IMG/VR virus record: IMGVR_UViG_3300030103_001814
Coordinates: 1-23,718 of that record
DNA from: a virus
DNA: 23,718 bases
Reading direction: 5' to 3' (one strand)
Below the pieces are notes generated by a model. That model saw only the letters and a program-made list of their open reading frames with translations. It did not search any database and had not been told where the DNA came from. Positions 16,301-23,179 of this stretch are shown here, one piece after another (position 1 is the stretch's first letter; the number at the start of each line of letters is the position of its first letter). Position numbers and translations under genes: made by a program.

Positions 16301-16873
16301 TGTTTTACTTAAATCATAACCAAAAGATTCAGCTATTTGCTCATAAGAATATCTTTTTCTAAGACCTGGATTTAAAATTTTCTTTTGATAGTCAATTAAA
16401 TCAAAAGCTATATTTCTTTTAATGTTACTTTCGCTTTCAAGCACTGGATCAACTCCATTTGCATAATCAACAAAATTAATATTAAGAGATCTAAGTTTGT
16501 CACTTGGTTGAAGATTTTTGTGAATTAAAAGAGAATTACTATTGTCAGTTACATTTTGCCTTAAAACTTGATACATCATATTACTTGCTTTTATATTATC
16601 AGCAGGTATATCCATATCATTACCATATTTTTTTCTAAATTCTGACAAATTAGTAAAAGAATTATTAGCCTTGTAGCCTTCCATATACTTAAATATATCA
16701 ATATTTTTTTTAGTAATACGCTGTTTAGCATCATGTATTTTAAACATAACTGCATCTTCGTTGCCGTACTTTTCAAACATCCAAGGATATTTATCTATAA
16801 CATCTTGTTCACTTTGAATGTTAAGAATATCTTTACTTTTAATTTCTTGATTTGTATATTTACTATCTGCCAT
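13301..16873 (-). CDS. Large virion protein, T7 gp16-like internal/ejection protein candidate
   Basis: This 1190-aa protein is the largest in the window. It is mostly helical, Lys/Asp/Asn-rich and strongly AT-biased. Around residues 270-350 there is a Gly-rich, hydrophobic part (DLAGMGTIGGGG, then VGGLTKTGLYATGSGYG) that could interact with a membrane. The last 60 residues are Gln/Asn/Pro-rich and poorly structured. I see no lysozyme or transglycosylase active site. The size and place, last of a series of GNAT, Ala/Gln-rich, medium and very large proteins, match T7 gp13-14-15-16. Gp16 is the largest ejected core protein and helps DNA enter the cell. The ATG at 16873 follows the previous stop by 9 nt with no clear ribosome site. 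Confidence 0.9.
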   Translation of the reverse strand: MADSKYTNQEIKSKDILNIQSEQDVIDKYPWMFEKYGNEDAVMFKIHDAKQRITKKNIDIFKYMEGYKANNSFTNLSEFRKKYGNDMDIPADNIKASNMMYQVLRQNVTDNSNSLLIHKNLQPSDKLRSLNINFVDYANGVDPVLESESNIKRNIAFDLIDYQKKILNPGLRKRYSYEQIAESFGYDLSKTPVLINDIEFAKSFMNQKTTKNLAAQNTINKHFRELTGNPNLKVEMSMDDNLDELTFVNPITQETQLVRNSNTPGIESLSGSSLPIAFDLAGMGTIGGGGSVMVNLVRNAILKKVQDKTIRTYLTKTVGGLTKTGLYATGSGYGDGLGEAIKLAYATQILDPDAKVEDFSKVFNRTVNDKAIQPLLDILTEGVRKGELDREDVVKFSGDAALFTGVMDLFYRAGRGFGTLLKGSKVTPEEYGFLTKNIKESEELADFMNNVSKEIRGKYKNLDFPDNINLKYTLAEGSRRPEFLFRQAVQASLSKNIDAFDLQKITQMKALNNIFKTYIMGASKKNIEITRQIVDQGGDFATTKLGKDIQGIINDYRDPIKRAKLDKLAKNYDEVNDITLGYPTSKASQETELRKPLELVFDKFYKDVNELYDNIKLASQVTKVGKIPTNNFYKAIGSIKKRERDTLINTSNPVQELFKTKKEGVSFAVLRNTKSDLMKLERDGFFRKNFREGDFKKLIDSIDADMEAWAKSSEKGKAKDFITEERAVVNDWAEASKIYSEGINNLGGVLKSVLKKNSAGQYEVAGENVFTSTFRSAGSQNRFKNLFDLKKIMDDDADFKNAYLTDLRAFYKRQVFKEKPIKTKAGDIETFGIDPTAHKQFMKDFGDNIEYLFPEEYAKLNSVKDKLKVFDDRILKHNREIDELNIASGGKITEMNPELILRDLWDPEAPQKFLDVVKILKQSSNKQIMGDLQAGILRKFQAETSDRAADAGTNFFNPLKYTDFMKKNEQLLTIAMSPEQIKFLRRFEVAVDIANDSISKQSARMRQAYGELGPEDISVGALRSLYFRPLSAKGVAFTNFLNNYSVFLNNKLGDILLEPDSKKALDRLAKLYNAGKYGEAHEAIKSILKLPATYEFLKEYVPAVKDKTIENITEEQKNSIFEKVKKIKDEEQIRKNQSNLSQAPINVAQIKPQPQGSVTNNQQRPVASGSVTDKQQTLQGLASLGMNYFS

Positions 16874-16882
16874 AATTTTTAT

Positions 16883-18388
16883 CTATAGTTTAATACCATC
16901 ATCTTCTTCATTAACAAAACCTTTACCTATTAAATACGGTTTAATATAAGGAATAATTCTAGGGTCAGCCTTTGCAATTTCTTCTAATGCTGCTTGTTCT
17001 GTCATTTTACCTGCTCTTATTTCACTTAAATATTTTCTATAATCAACATGATTAAAATATCTAGTAACCACATCGTTAACAGCTGTTTTTTTAATTTCAG
17101 CTATTTTAGCTAAAGCTTGTTCACGGCTATTGCCATTACCCACAGATCGCATCGCTAATTCAATATCACTTACACTAAATCTTCCACCTTCTTCTCTAGC
17201 TTTTGCAAGAGCATAAGCTAATTCAATAACTAAAGTTTGTGCCTTAGCGTCTAAAACCGCAAATTGTTTAATACCTGTTTTAGTTAAACCAAAACCACTT
17301 TGTGAAGATAATTGATTACCTTTACTATCCTCATAGTTTGTAATGTAGTCTTCAATTTGTTTTTCTTTTTCAGCTTTACTTAAATCTTTATTTTTACGGA
17401 TAGCTTCTAAATCACTTTCTATGTCCATAGCATCACCGTATTTAAGATCTTCGCTAGTTCTGTAAACTCCAAAAACACCTCTTTCAGAAATTGCAGTATT
17501 AAGACCAGACAGCGTGTTATCTAACCAAGTTTGTGCACCTCCGACAGACCCTAAAGTAGCACTAAAACCATCACCAGAAATAGTATCCTCTAGCCTACTA
17601 GCTAAATCAATAAAAGTGCTTTTTTTATTAATGTCTGCACTTATACCCTTATTATCTTCTTTTAATTGCTCTGAATACTCATCAGCTCTTAGTTTTGCAA
17701 TGTATTCATCATATTTAAAAGCACTTGAATCATAAGGCAAAAAGGTTTTAGCAAATTTTTCAGCACCTAAATTTTTTAAATAATATATTCTTGCAGGAGC
17801 ACTTAAACTTCTGTTGTCTCCTTTTTTACCTAAACCAGAAACATCTGCACCTAAAGTATATTTTTCTGATTTTCCAAACATGTACCTTGGTTCTGGTTGT
17901 TGTTGGTCTAATACATATTCGTTATATGGAATTTGTTTTTCTTCCTCTCCTGTACTTAAATCAGTAACTTTTACTAAATTTAAACTTCCTGTTTTTGTTC
18001 TTGCAGCACGATCCTCTAAACTTAATTTTTGAATAACAGGAAAGTCTTCAGTAAGGGCTTTACCCACACCACGACCCACACCAGAGAACATACTCTCACC
18101 TGGTCTTTGTTGTGCTTGTAATAGTTGGCCTGCTATAGCAAGTACCATCGCTTGTTTTGAATTATAAGGTTGACCTGCTGAAGATGATGTATTTTTGTCT
18201 TCTCCTGTGACATTTAAAAAGTTGTTACCAAATACTTTTCTTAAACTAGCTAATCCAGAATCAAGTTTGCCCTGTGGTTTTTCAGTCACATTTAAATCAC
18301 CTGTTTTGTATTTAGGCAACATATCGCCACCATATTTCTTTAGTGCTTTCTCTCTAAACATCTTGCGTTGTAATACTTTATCTTTCAT
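16883..18388 (-). CDS. Virion protein, T7 gp15-like core protein candidate
   Basis: This 501-aa protein has a basic N-terminus (MKDKVLQRKMFREKALKKYGG). An Ala/Gln-rich helix (79-94) is followed by a Gly-rich GVGRGVGKAL turn. After a beta-rich middle part (130-195) the rest is largely helical. No enzyme motif is visible. AGGTGA stands just before the ATG at 18388. It lies between the Ala/Gln-rich gp14-like protein and the very large gp16-like protein, which is the place of T7 gp15, an ejected tunnel protein. It is shorter than T7 gp15 (747 aa). The assignment rests on order, not on sequence identity. Confidence 0.9.
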   Translation of the reverse strand: MKDKVLQRKMFREKALKKYGGDMLPKYKTGDLNVTEKPQGKLDSGLASLRKVFGNNFLNVTGEDKNTSSSAGQPYNSKQAMVLAIAGQLLQAQQRPGESMFSGVGRGVGKALTEDFPVIQKLSLEDRAARTKTGSLNLVKVTDLSTGEEEKQIPYNEYVLDQQQPEPRYMFGKSEKYTLGADVSGLGKKGDNRSLSAPARIYYLKNLGAEKFAKTFLPYDSSAFKYDEYIAKLRADEYSEQLKEDNKGISADINKKSTFIDLASRLEDTISGDGFSATLGSVGGAQTWLDNTLSGLNTAISERGVFGVYRTSEDLKYGDAMDIESDLEAIRKNKDLSKAEKEKQIEDYITNYEDSKGNQLSSQSGFGLTKTGIKQFAVLDAKAQTLVIELAYALAKAREEGGRFSVSDIELAMRSVGNGNSREQALAKIAEIKKTAVNDVVTRYFNHVDYRKYLSEIRAGKMTEQAALEEIAKADPRIIPYIKPYLIGKGFVNEEDDGIKL

Positions 18389-18395
18389 CTGTCAC

Positions 18396-19442
18396 CTATG
18401 CTGATTTAGGTAAGCCACTAAACGCAGCATACGCACCCAATCCTGTTCCAACTGTTTGTGCAAGTGGGTTAGATCTTGGAGATGCTGCTTGTGTAACTTG
18501 ACTCGCTGCGGTTGGCAACGCTGTCATAATACCTTTTTGGAACTCAACTCTTTGATACGGCTCATACGCTCTAGCCAGTTCTGTTTGTCTCTGTGCTTCT
18601 AATGCGGCTTGACCAATACCTCTTTGAGCTTGACCTAATTGAGCAGCTTGTTGTATATCAGCTTGAGCCATTTGTTGCTGTTGACCAGCAAAGCCAGACA
18701 ATTGTTTGGCAGCATTTTGTTGTGCCGCTACTTGTGCTGCTTGTTGAGCTTGTGCTGCACTTAACGCTTGACCAAAACCTGCCGCTTGTGCTTGACCAAT
18801 AGTGCCAAGTTCACGACCTTGTTGTTCTGCTAATTGCACACCTTCTCTGCCACCACCAAATGCACCTGACTGTATAGCGTTTGCTGCAATACCTTGTCTT
18901 TGTATTTGACCTTGTCTTTGTATTTCACCAATTACATTATCCATGTATGGGTTCATAAAGGCGTTAATGTCTGGGGGCAACATTGCTGTTTGTTGTGCAC
19001 CCAAGGCACTGGTTATACCTTGTTGCACTAACGGCTGTCCTATTCCAGGTTGTGCTGCAGCAGTAAATGCTTGTTGTTCTAAAGGACTAGGTCCTGCGAC
19101 TTGAAACTCAGGAATATTTACAGGTGTACTTGCTAAGTCTGCACCAATATCAAACAAAGCTAATTTACGAGCTTCAATTTCAGGTGCTTCACGAGTAATT
19201 GTAGTTTGTCTTTCTGGTGATCCACCACCACTAGAACCACCACCACCAAAGTATTGTTTAAGCCCGGTCTCATTATTGACTGTGCCACAACCACCATGTG
19301 CAATAAGAAGTTTTCTTTCGTATTCATTAATGTGTGCTAAATGCACATCACCATTTGTTCCGTGAGCCGTGATATCAGAATAGAGTTTCTCAAACAACTC
19401 TACCTTTTCATTTATACTAAGTTTTTCTATATTTATACTCAT
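18396..19442 (-). CDS. Ala/Gln-rich virion protein, T7 gp14-like candidate
   Basis: This 348-aa protein has a small ordered N-terminal domain (1-65) containing HGTNGDVHLAHINEYE and HGGCGTVNNETGL. A Gly/Ser linker (67-75) follows, then a long helix rich in Ala and Gln (about 180-300). Long Ala/Gln helices suit core or tail-tip proteins that insert in or cross membranes during ejection. The start overlaps the GNAT gene stop as ATGA. The stop lies 7 nt before the next ATG. By order it corresponds to T7 gp14, the core protein that goes to the outer membrane. The N-terminal module recurs, in my recollection, in uncultured marine phages. Confidence 0.88.
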   Translation of the reverse strand: MSINIEKLSINEKVELFEKLYSDITAHGTNGDVHLAHINEYERKLLIAHGGCGTVNNETGLKQYFGGGGSSGGGSPERQTTITREAPEIEARKLALFDIGADLASTPVNIPEFQVAGPSPLEQQAFTAAAQPGIGQPLVQQGITSALGAQQTAMLPPDINAFMNPYMDNVIGEIQRQGQIQRQGIAANAIQSGAFGGGREGVQLAEQQGRELGTIGQAQAAGFGQALSAAQAQQAAQVAAQQNAAKQLSGFAGQQQQMAQADIQQAAQLGQAQRGIGQAALEAQRQTELARAYEPYQRVEFQKGIMTALPTAASQVTQAASPRSNPLAQTVGTGLGAYAAFSGLPKSA

Positions 19443-19852
19443 AACTCTTTCTCTATTTGTACATGTGTTTTTTTATAACCTTTTGGTTTCATAATTTTTT
19501 CCCATCCCGGTCTTGCATACAACTCCATTTTTTTACAACCCTCTCCTTTAGCCCACTTTTCTAAATCACTAACGTGGTGGTGCCACTTTTCCATCTGCGT
19601 TCCCGTGACAATACGAGCATCACAGACTTTATAGTTAGGATAACTCCTAAGTTCAGTCACAACTGTAGCAAGAACTGTATCGGAGTCAGAAACAACTAAC
19701 CAAAGTTGCATGGCTCCTTGTCTACAAAGGTCTTTTATATCGTCTGAATTAAAAGCACCGTTTGTATCACATGCCAGTTGGACTAAATCTTTTGCTAAAG
19801 GCCATATCTTTTCTACTTCATGCTTAGTAAATTTAATAAACTTAGTTTGCAT
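19439..19852 (-). CDS. GNAT-fold acetyltransferase-like protein, T7 gp13-like candidate
   Basis: This 137-aa protein has the length and order of a GNAT N-acetyltransferase fold. A helical N-terminus (10-45) leads to beta strands LWLVVSDSDTVLATVV (50-65). A helix LEKWAKGEGCKKMELYA (97-113) and the last module GWEKIMKPKGYKKT (116-129) follow, where GNAT proteins have the Gly-Tyr near the C-terminus. The usual Q/R-x-x-G-x-G/A acetyl-CoA loop is not clear, so it may be inactive. T7 gp13 is also a GNAT-like protein of 138 aa, encoded before gp14-16. The 11-nt overlap with the preceding gene and ATGA junction with the next place it firmly in the virion operon. Confidence 0.87.
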   Translation of the reverse strand: MQTKFIKFTKHEVEKIWPLAKDLVQLACDTNGAFNSDDIKDLCRQGAMQLWLVVSDSDTVLATVVTELRSYPNYKVCDARIVTGTQMEKWHHHVSDLEKWAKGEGCKKMELYARPGWEKIMKPKGYKKTHVQIEKEL

Positions 19853-20741
19853 TTATAAGATCATAAATTCGTTTCATCTGATCCTGTTGATTGTAGAAAA
19901 ATGCAGCTCCTTTCTTACGCATTTCTTTAAAGTCCTCAGGATTTGCACCTGCCATGATGCCTGCCCCTAGGACAGCATCTGCACGAGACACGAACTCACC
20001 ATCGGCAAGTTGTGCTAACATGGTATCTTCATCTTTATCACCGTTACCAGAGCCGTCTTCAACATAACCGTGAGCTCTGACATAGTTGTTAATATCTTTT
20101 TCATCGTGGTCAATTTTACTTGGTAGATAATTTACCCCACCTTGATTGTATTTTGGTAAAGCATTAATGATGCCACCTTGGTTTGCAGTAGCCACTGGGC
20201 TACCAAATACTATATCTTTATAAGGCACTGAGTAGTCTCTATCAGCAAAAGTATATTCTCTTCCTTGAATGATAGGCTTCATTTGTGCATATGCTTTGCC
20301 ATACTCTTCAGCTCTTTTGTCTGCATCTATATCAGAAATACCTTGAAATTGTGGATTATAATCATCAAATTTGGTAGTCATTGCAGCCGCCATAGCTGGA
20401 TATGCAACATTATACCTATTAAGTCCTTGTCCCATACCAGCTACTTGTTTTGCAAGTTCTTTGTTTTCTGCAAATTGTTTTGTAAGAAAACCACTAATTC
20501 CAGATGTTGCTGCTTTTGTGCCTTCTTGTCCTGCAGCAGTAACCATGCCTGTAACTGGATCAAAAGGTATGCCAGTAGCGGTTACCCCACCAGCTGTTGT
20601 TCCAGCAAGACCAGACAATGCTTGTATACCACCAGAAAAAACTCCACCTGTCAGTCCAGATATCAAAGCATTTCTTGTTGAGGCACCAGACATTTTTGCT
20701 ACAGCGAAACTTGCTAATCCAGCGATAATTTGAGGTAACAT
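19842..20741 (-). CDS. Gly/Ala-rich virion-associated protein
   Basis: This 299-aa protein has an N-terminal Gly/Ala-rich, weakly hydrophobic helix (1-70). A middle part contains NYLPSKIDHDEKDI, and the end has the acidic EDTMLAQLADGEFVSRADAV (239-258) followed by GAG and a helical tail. The LADGEFV (residues 245-251) motif recurs in structural or internal virion proteins of marine phages, as I recall, with no known role. A TTG at 20747 is in frame, but the ATG at 20741 has AGGAG 6 nt upstream and is chosen. The gene follows the glycosyltransferases and overlaps the GNAT-like gene by 11 nt. Confidence 0.88.
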   Translation of the reverse strand: MLPQIIAGLASFAVAKMSGASTRNALISGLTGGVFSGGIQALSGLAGTTAGGVTATGIPFDPVTGMVTAAGQEGTKAATSGISGFLTKQFAENKELAKQVAGMGQGLNRYNVAYPAMAAAMTTKFDDYNPQFQGISDIDADKRAEEYGKAYAQMKPIIQGREYTFADRDYSVPYKDIVFGSPVATANQGGIINALPKYNQGGVNYLPSKIDHDEKDINNYVRAHGYVEDGSGNGDKDEDTMLAQLADGEFVSRADAVLGAGIMAGANPEDFKEMRKKGAAFFYNQQDQMKRIYDLINAN

Positions 20742-20747
20742 TAACAA

Positions 20748-20752
20748 CTCCT
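20748..20752 (-). promoter_or_regulatory. Ribosome binding site fixing the start at 20741
   Basis: AGGAG lies 6 nt before the ATG at 20741. This favours it over the TTG at 20747, which would be in contact with the site. Confidence 0.7.
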
Positions 20753-20753
20753 A

Positions 20754-20767
20754 ATATATATATATAT
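20754..20767 (-). repeat. (AT)7 microsatellite between two genes
   Basis: A perfect run of seven AT dinucleotides lies just upstream of the ribosome site of the Gly/Ala-rich virion gene. It could act as a -10-like or easily melted element, but no good -35 partner is visible. Confidence 0.6.
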
Positions 20768-20781
20768 TACTAAGTTTACCC

Positions 20782-21564
20782 TTATTTAGTAGGGTCTTCA
20801 ACACTACTTGGTCTCATTTCATCCCACAAACGACCTGTATATTGAAATTCTCCTACATGTGTTATGTAATCCATTATATAACAGTAACATTTTCCGCCTA
20901 AATTACGCCATAAACGGCAAAAAGCAAAGTCCTCACCTAAAAAATGTTTGGATTCTTTGTCATGATATGTGTCAAAAAAGTTATACAAATAAGGTTTTTT
21001 CTGTAATCTACCATCAACAATGGTCTCTTGTGTAATTTCTGTGTCGGGATAAGCCTTGATCATTTGTTCAAATACATTCCTTTTGATAAGCATACAACCA
21101 GTGGGTGCATGAGTGACTTCAATGACACCATCACCTTCAACTTTAATATCCTCTTCATCCTCTAATCGCAAAGGATAGGTATTACAATTGACATGAGCTT
21201 GTTTGGCTGTGGTCACATCACCCGCTTGTATCTTAGCAATGAGTCGGTCAAACTTAATGTGTTTAAGTGGATAAGGTACAGAAATGACATCCTTGTCAGC
21301 CTCAAGCATTTTCCATATGCTATCAATGGTAAAGGCTATATCACTATCTATAAACAATAAATGTGACATACCGCTTTCTAAAAAACCCGCCACACATAAA
21401 TTACGACCCTGGGTGACAAGTGATGATTTCATCATCTGTACTGTAATGTCTATGTTATTCACAAGACATTCTTTTTGAAAGTCTAATATACTTTGAACAT
21501 AATGTATAGACACTTCACTATGCACAGGTGTTGCTAAATATATTGATATGTTATTTTTTTGCAC
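20782..21564 (-). CDS. GT-A type glycosyltransferase
   Basis: This protein of about 260 aa has the GT-A pattern. An N-terminal beta strand (ISIYLATPVHS) is followed by SSLVTQGRNL and the metal-binding LLFIDSDIAF with a DSD motif (residues 73-75). A later APTGCMLIKR strand precedes a C-terminal GEDFAFCRLWRNLGG and THVG. This is the layout of family 2-like and related phage glycosyltransferases, which transfer a sugar from a nucleotide donor. There is no ATG at the beginning: TTG 21576, GTG 21573 and GTG 21564 are possible. I use GTG 21564 because GGTG precedes it by 6 nt. It overlaps the end of the GT-B gene. The acceptor, host surface or virion, is unknown. Confidence 0.88.
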   Translation of the reverse strand: MQKNNISIYLATPVHSEVSIHYVQSILDFQKECLVNNIDITVQMMKSSLVTQGRNLCVAGFLESGMSHLLFIDSDIAFTIDSIWKMLEADKDVISVPYPLKHIKFDRLIAKIQAGDVTTAKQAHVNCNTYPLRLEDEEDIKVEGDGVIEVTHAPTGCMLIKRNVFEQMIKAYPDTEITQETIVDGRLQKKPYLYNFFDTYHDKESKHFLGEDFAFCRLWRNLGGKCYCYIMDYITHVGEFQYTGRLWDEMRPSSVEDPTK

Positions 21565-22483
21565 CTTTAGCACCAATTAAAAAATTTGTCCATTGTGTTT
21601 TTCTACTATCCCAACTGTAGAAACGCTTCATATAGTTTTGTTGTAATTCTAAATGATCTTGAGCGTAATCTCTATGCAGTTGACACATAAGGTGTTTAAT
21701 TGCATAGGCAAACTTGTAAGCTAATTTTTTGTAGTCTTTGTCATAATTTATGTAAACTGGGAAATCAGCACATGTTTCAAACAATGCACCATAGTTTGTC
21801 GTAATTGTATACAAACCTGCTGACATACACTCAATTGCTGATATACAAGAAGTTTCTTCCCAAATACAAGGGTAGGCAAACATGTGATAATTAGTGATCT
21901 TATTCAAAATAAATTCATTTGGACGATTACCTAGATAATTTACATTAGGGAGAGATCTAGCTTGTTCATACAGTTTTTTCCAAGTTTCATCATTATTTTT
22001 AGCAAACTCACTACCGTATAAATTGCAACTACTATACACATCTAATTCTATGTTTTCATCTTTCAGAAGATCCATGGCACCTAACAAAACATTAAGACCA
22101 CGCCAAGGTGTTGGTTGAAAAATTAATCTTAACCTATCTCCTTCTTTGTAAGGCTGACGCTCTGGAAAGTGTGAAATAGCGTTTTTAATAACATGGCATT
22201 TTTCAAGCGGTAATCCATACATCATACGATACTTTTCTGCACTCCAATGAGAGTTAAATATATACCAATCGTATTGATCGTGATTCTTTTTATCACTAAA
22301 CCAGGGTTGTATGTTAGGTTGATTGTAGTTGTTTTTCTGCCACAAGATGTTTATTTTGTTTTTATCAATAGGAACTTTGCCCGGTATAGAGGTGCAGATT
22401 TGAAAGTGATCAAGTAACTCGTTATCTACATACTTTTGAAGAAAGCCTAATTGTAATTCTGTGCCGCCTTTAGGCTCACTCAT
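21551..22483 (-). CDS. GT-B type glycosyltransferase (group 1, GT4-like)
   Basis: This 310-aa protein has an N-terminal GGTEL (6-10), as in the GGxE start of many GT4 enzymes. Its donor-binding domain starts at RLIFQPTPWRGLNVLLGA (119-136). The E-x7-E signature spans E210 (EETSCISAIE) to E218 in the YPCIWEETSC region, followed by SAGLYTITTNYGALFE. These enzymes use nucleotide-sugar donors with retaining chemistry. A TTG at 22495 is in frame, but the ATG at 22483 has GGGGAG 4 nt before it. The gene overlaps the small upstream gene by 8 nt. It lies among virion genes, next to a second glycosyltransferase. Confidence 0.92.
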   Translation of the reverse strand: MSEPKGGTELQLGFLQKYVDNELLDHFQICTSIPGKVPIDKNKINILWQKNNYNQPNIQPWFSDKKNHDQYDWYIFNSHWSAEKYRMMYGLPLEKCHVIKNAISHFPERQPYKEGDRLRLIFQPTPWRGLNVLLGAMDLLKDENIELDVYSSCNLYGSEFAKNNDETWKKLYEQARSLPNVNYLGNRPNEFILNKITNYHMFAYPCIWEETSCISAIECMSAGLYTITTNYGALFETCADFPVYINYDKDYKKLAYKFAYAIKHLMCQLHRDYAQDHLELQQNYMKRFYSWDSRKTQWTNFLIGAKGAKK

Positions 22484-22667
22484 TCGTCTCCCCAAACAAG
22501 TCTAGTTTTGGAACAATAATGGTTACATCACGCCTAATGTCTTCTTCTTTGGTAGAAGTACCAGCATCCGCTATATCTGCTTGAGCCTCTTCTTCAGAAG
22601 AATATTCTAAGCCTGACTTTTTATTAGTTATTTTTGTTTTTGCTTCGCAATCAATAGTAATCGTCAT
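22476..22667 (-). CDS. Small acidic protein of unknown function
   Basis: This 63-aa protein starts with a beta-like MTITIDCEAKTKI. A central helix rich in Glu and Ala (YSSEEEAQADIADA) follows, then RRDVTIIVPKLDLFG at the end. There is no signal or membrane segment. No clear Shine-Dalgarno sequence is seen; the ATG at 22667 lies 9 nt after the previous stop, so translational coupling is likely. The end overlaps the glycosyltransferase start by 8 nt. It belongs to the chain of small virion-region genes, but its role is not recognisable. Confidence 0.75.
   Translation of the reverse strand: MTITIDCEAKTKITNKKSGLEYSSEEEAQADIADAGTSTKEEDIRRDVTIIVPKLDLFGETNE
22488..22493 (-). promoter_or_regulatory. 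Ribosome binding site fixing the GT-B gene start at 22483
   Basis: GGGGAG lies 4 nt before the ATG at 22483. The alternative TTG at 22495 would lie upstream of this site, so the ATG is preferred. Confidence 0.65.
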
Positions 22668-22676
22668 GGCTGTATT

Positions 22677-23018
22677 TTAACCATTTTCTTGAGATCGGTC
22701 AATTTGAGCGTATGAAATAACACCTGATATTTTAGCTGCTGTTTCTGCGGTCATTTTAAGTATGTCACCCTCTTCTAATACAAGTGTGTTCGTAATAATA
22801 TCTGTCGTGCTTACCGTAGCTATATCTTGATTGCCAATCGTGTGTGTAGCAGATGCTGAGGTATCTGTTAATTTAGTTGTTAATGTAACAGCACTACTGT
22901 GTATATTGACTGCTTGGATCTGTTTAATTAATAATCTTGCATCACTAGGTGCAGTTAACACTGAGGTTTCATCGGTACTGGCTAAAGTAAAACCTTGATT
23001 CTTATATTGTATTGTCAT
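22677..23018 (-). CDS. Small beta-rich protein, possible virion component
   Basis: This 113-aa protein is rich in Thr, Ser, Ala and Ile, with alternating patterns typical of beta sheets (VTLTTKLTDT, ATVSTTDIITNTLVLEEGDILKM). It has no cysteine, signal or membrane segment. LLIKQIQAVNIHSS followed by EEGDILKMTAET resembles small beta-barrel accessory proteins often found near tail or head-tail genes of marine phages. The ATG at 23018 overlaps the stop of the 54-aa gene as ATGA. A structural role is inferred from neighbours and composition. Confidence 0.8.
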   Translation of the reverse strand: MTIQYKNQGFTLASTDETSVLTAPSDARLLIKQIQAVNIHSSAVTLTTKLTDTSASATHTIGNQDIATVSTTDIITNTLVLEEGDILKMTAETAAKISGVISYAQIDRSQENG

Positions 23019-23179
23019 GAAATAAACCAGTTAAAAGTATCTTGTTCGTTTTTAAAATCTGTCTGAAAAGAAAAATTAAGTTGATTTTTGAGTGTAGCCA
23101 AAGCATCCATAATTTGTCTTTGATTAGACGCATCATATTCAGGTTTAGGTTCTGGTATATTAACAATTATTTTAGCCAT
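23015..23179 (-). CDS. Very small protein (54 aa) between virion genes
   Basis: I found this by translating the gap between two larger genes. It reads MAKIIVNIPEPKPEYDAS, then an amphipathic helix NQRQIMDALATLKNQL, then a Phe-rich end, DTFNWFIS. GGGAGAAG stands before the ATG, which overlaps the preceding stop (TAATG). The stop overlaps the next ATG as ATGA. These tight junctions on both sides, the good ribosome site and the lack of other coding use make it convincing. The function is unknown; small proteins here can be assembly factors or chaperones. Confidence 0.8.
   Translation of the reverse strand: MAKIIVNIPEPKPEYDASNQRQIMDALATLKNQLNFSFQTDFKNEQDTFNWFIS

Noticed and set aside
13301-16873. 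Lysozyme or transglycosylase domain in the 1190-aa virion protein
   Set aside because: No Glu-centred active-site motif was found near either end, unlike T7 gp16.
20265-20733. Two overlapping plus-strand open frames of 120-138 codons
   Set aside because: They lie opposite the Gly/Ala-rich virion gene, whose own frame has a good start, ribosome site and operon fit.
20753-20768. AT tract as replication origin
   Set aside because: It is too short and has no iterons or initiator gene near; only a microsatellite can be supported.
20784-20812. Promoter TTGAAG, 17 nt, TAAACT on the minus strand before the core genes
   Set aside because: Only four of six bases match in each box and it lies inside the end of the glycosyltransferase gene, so chance is likely in AT-rich DNA.
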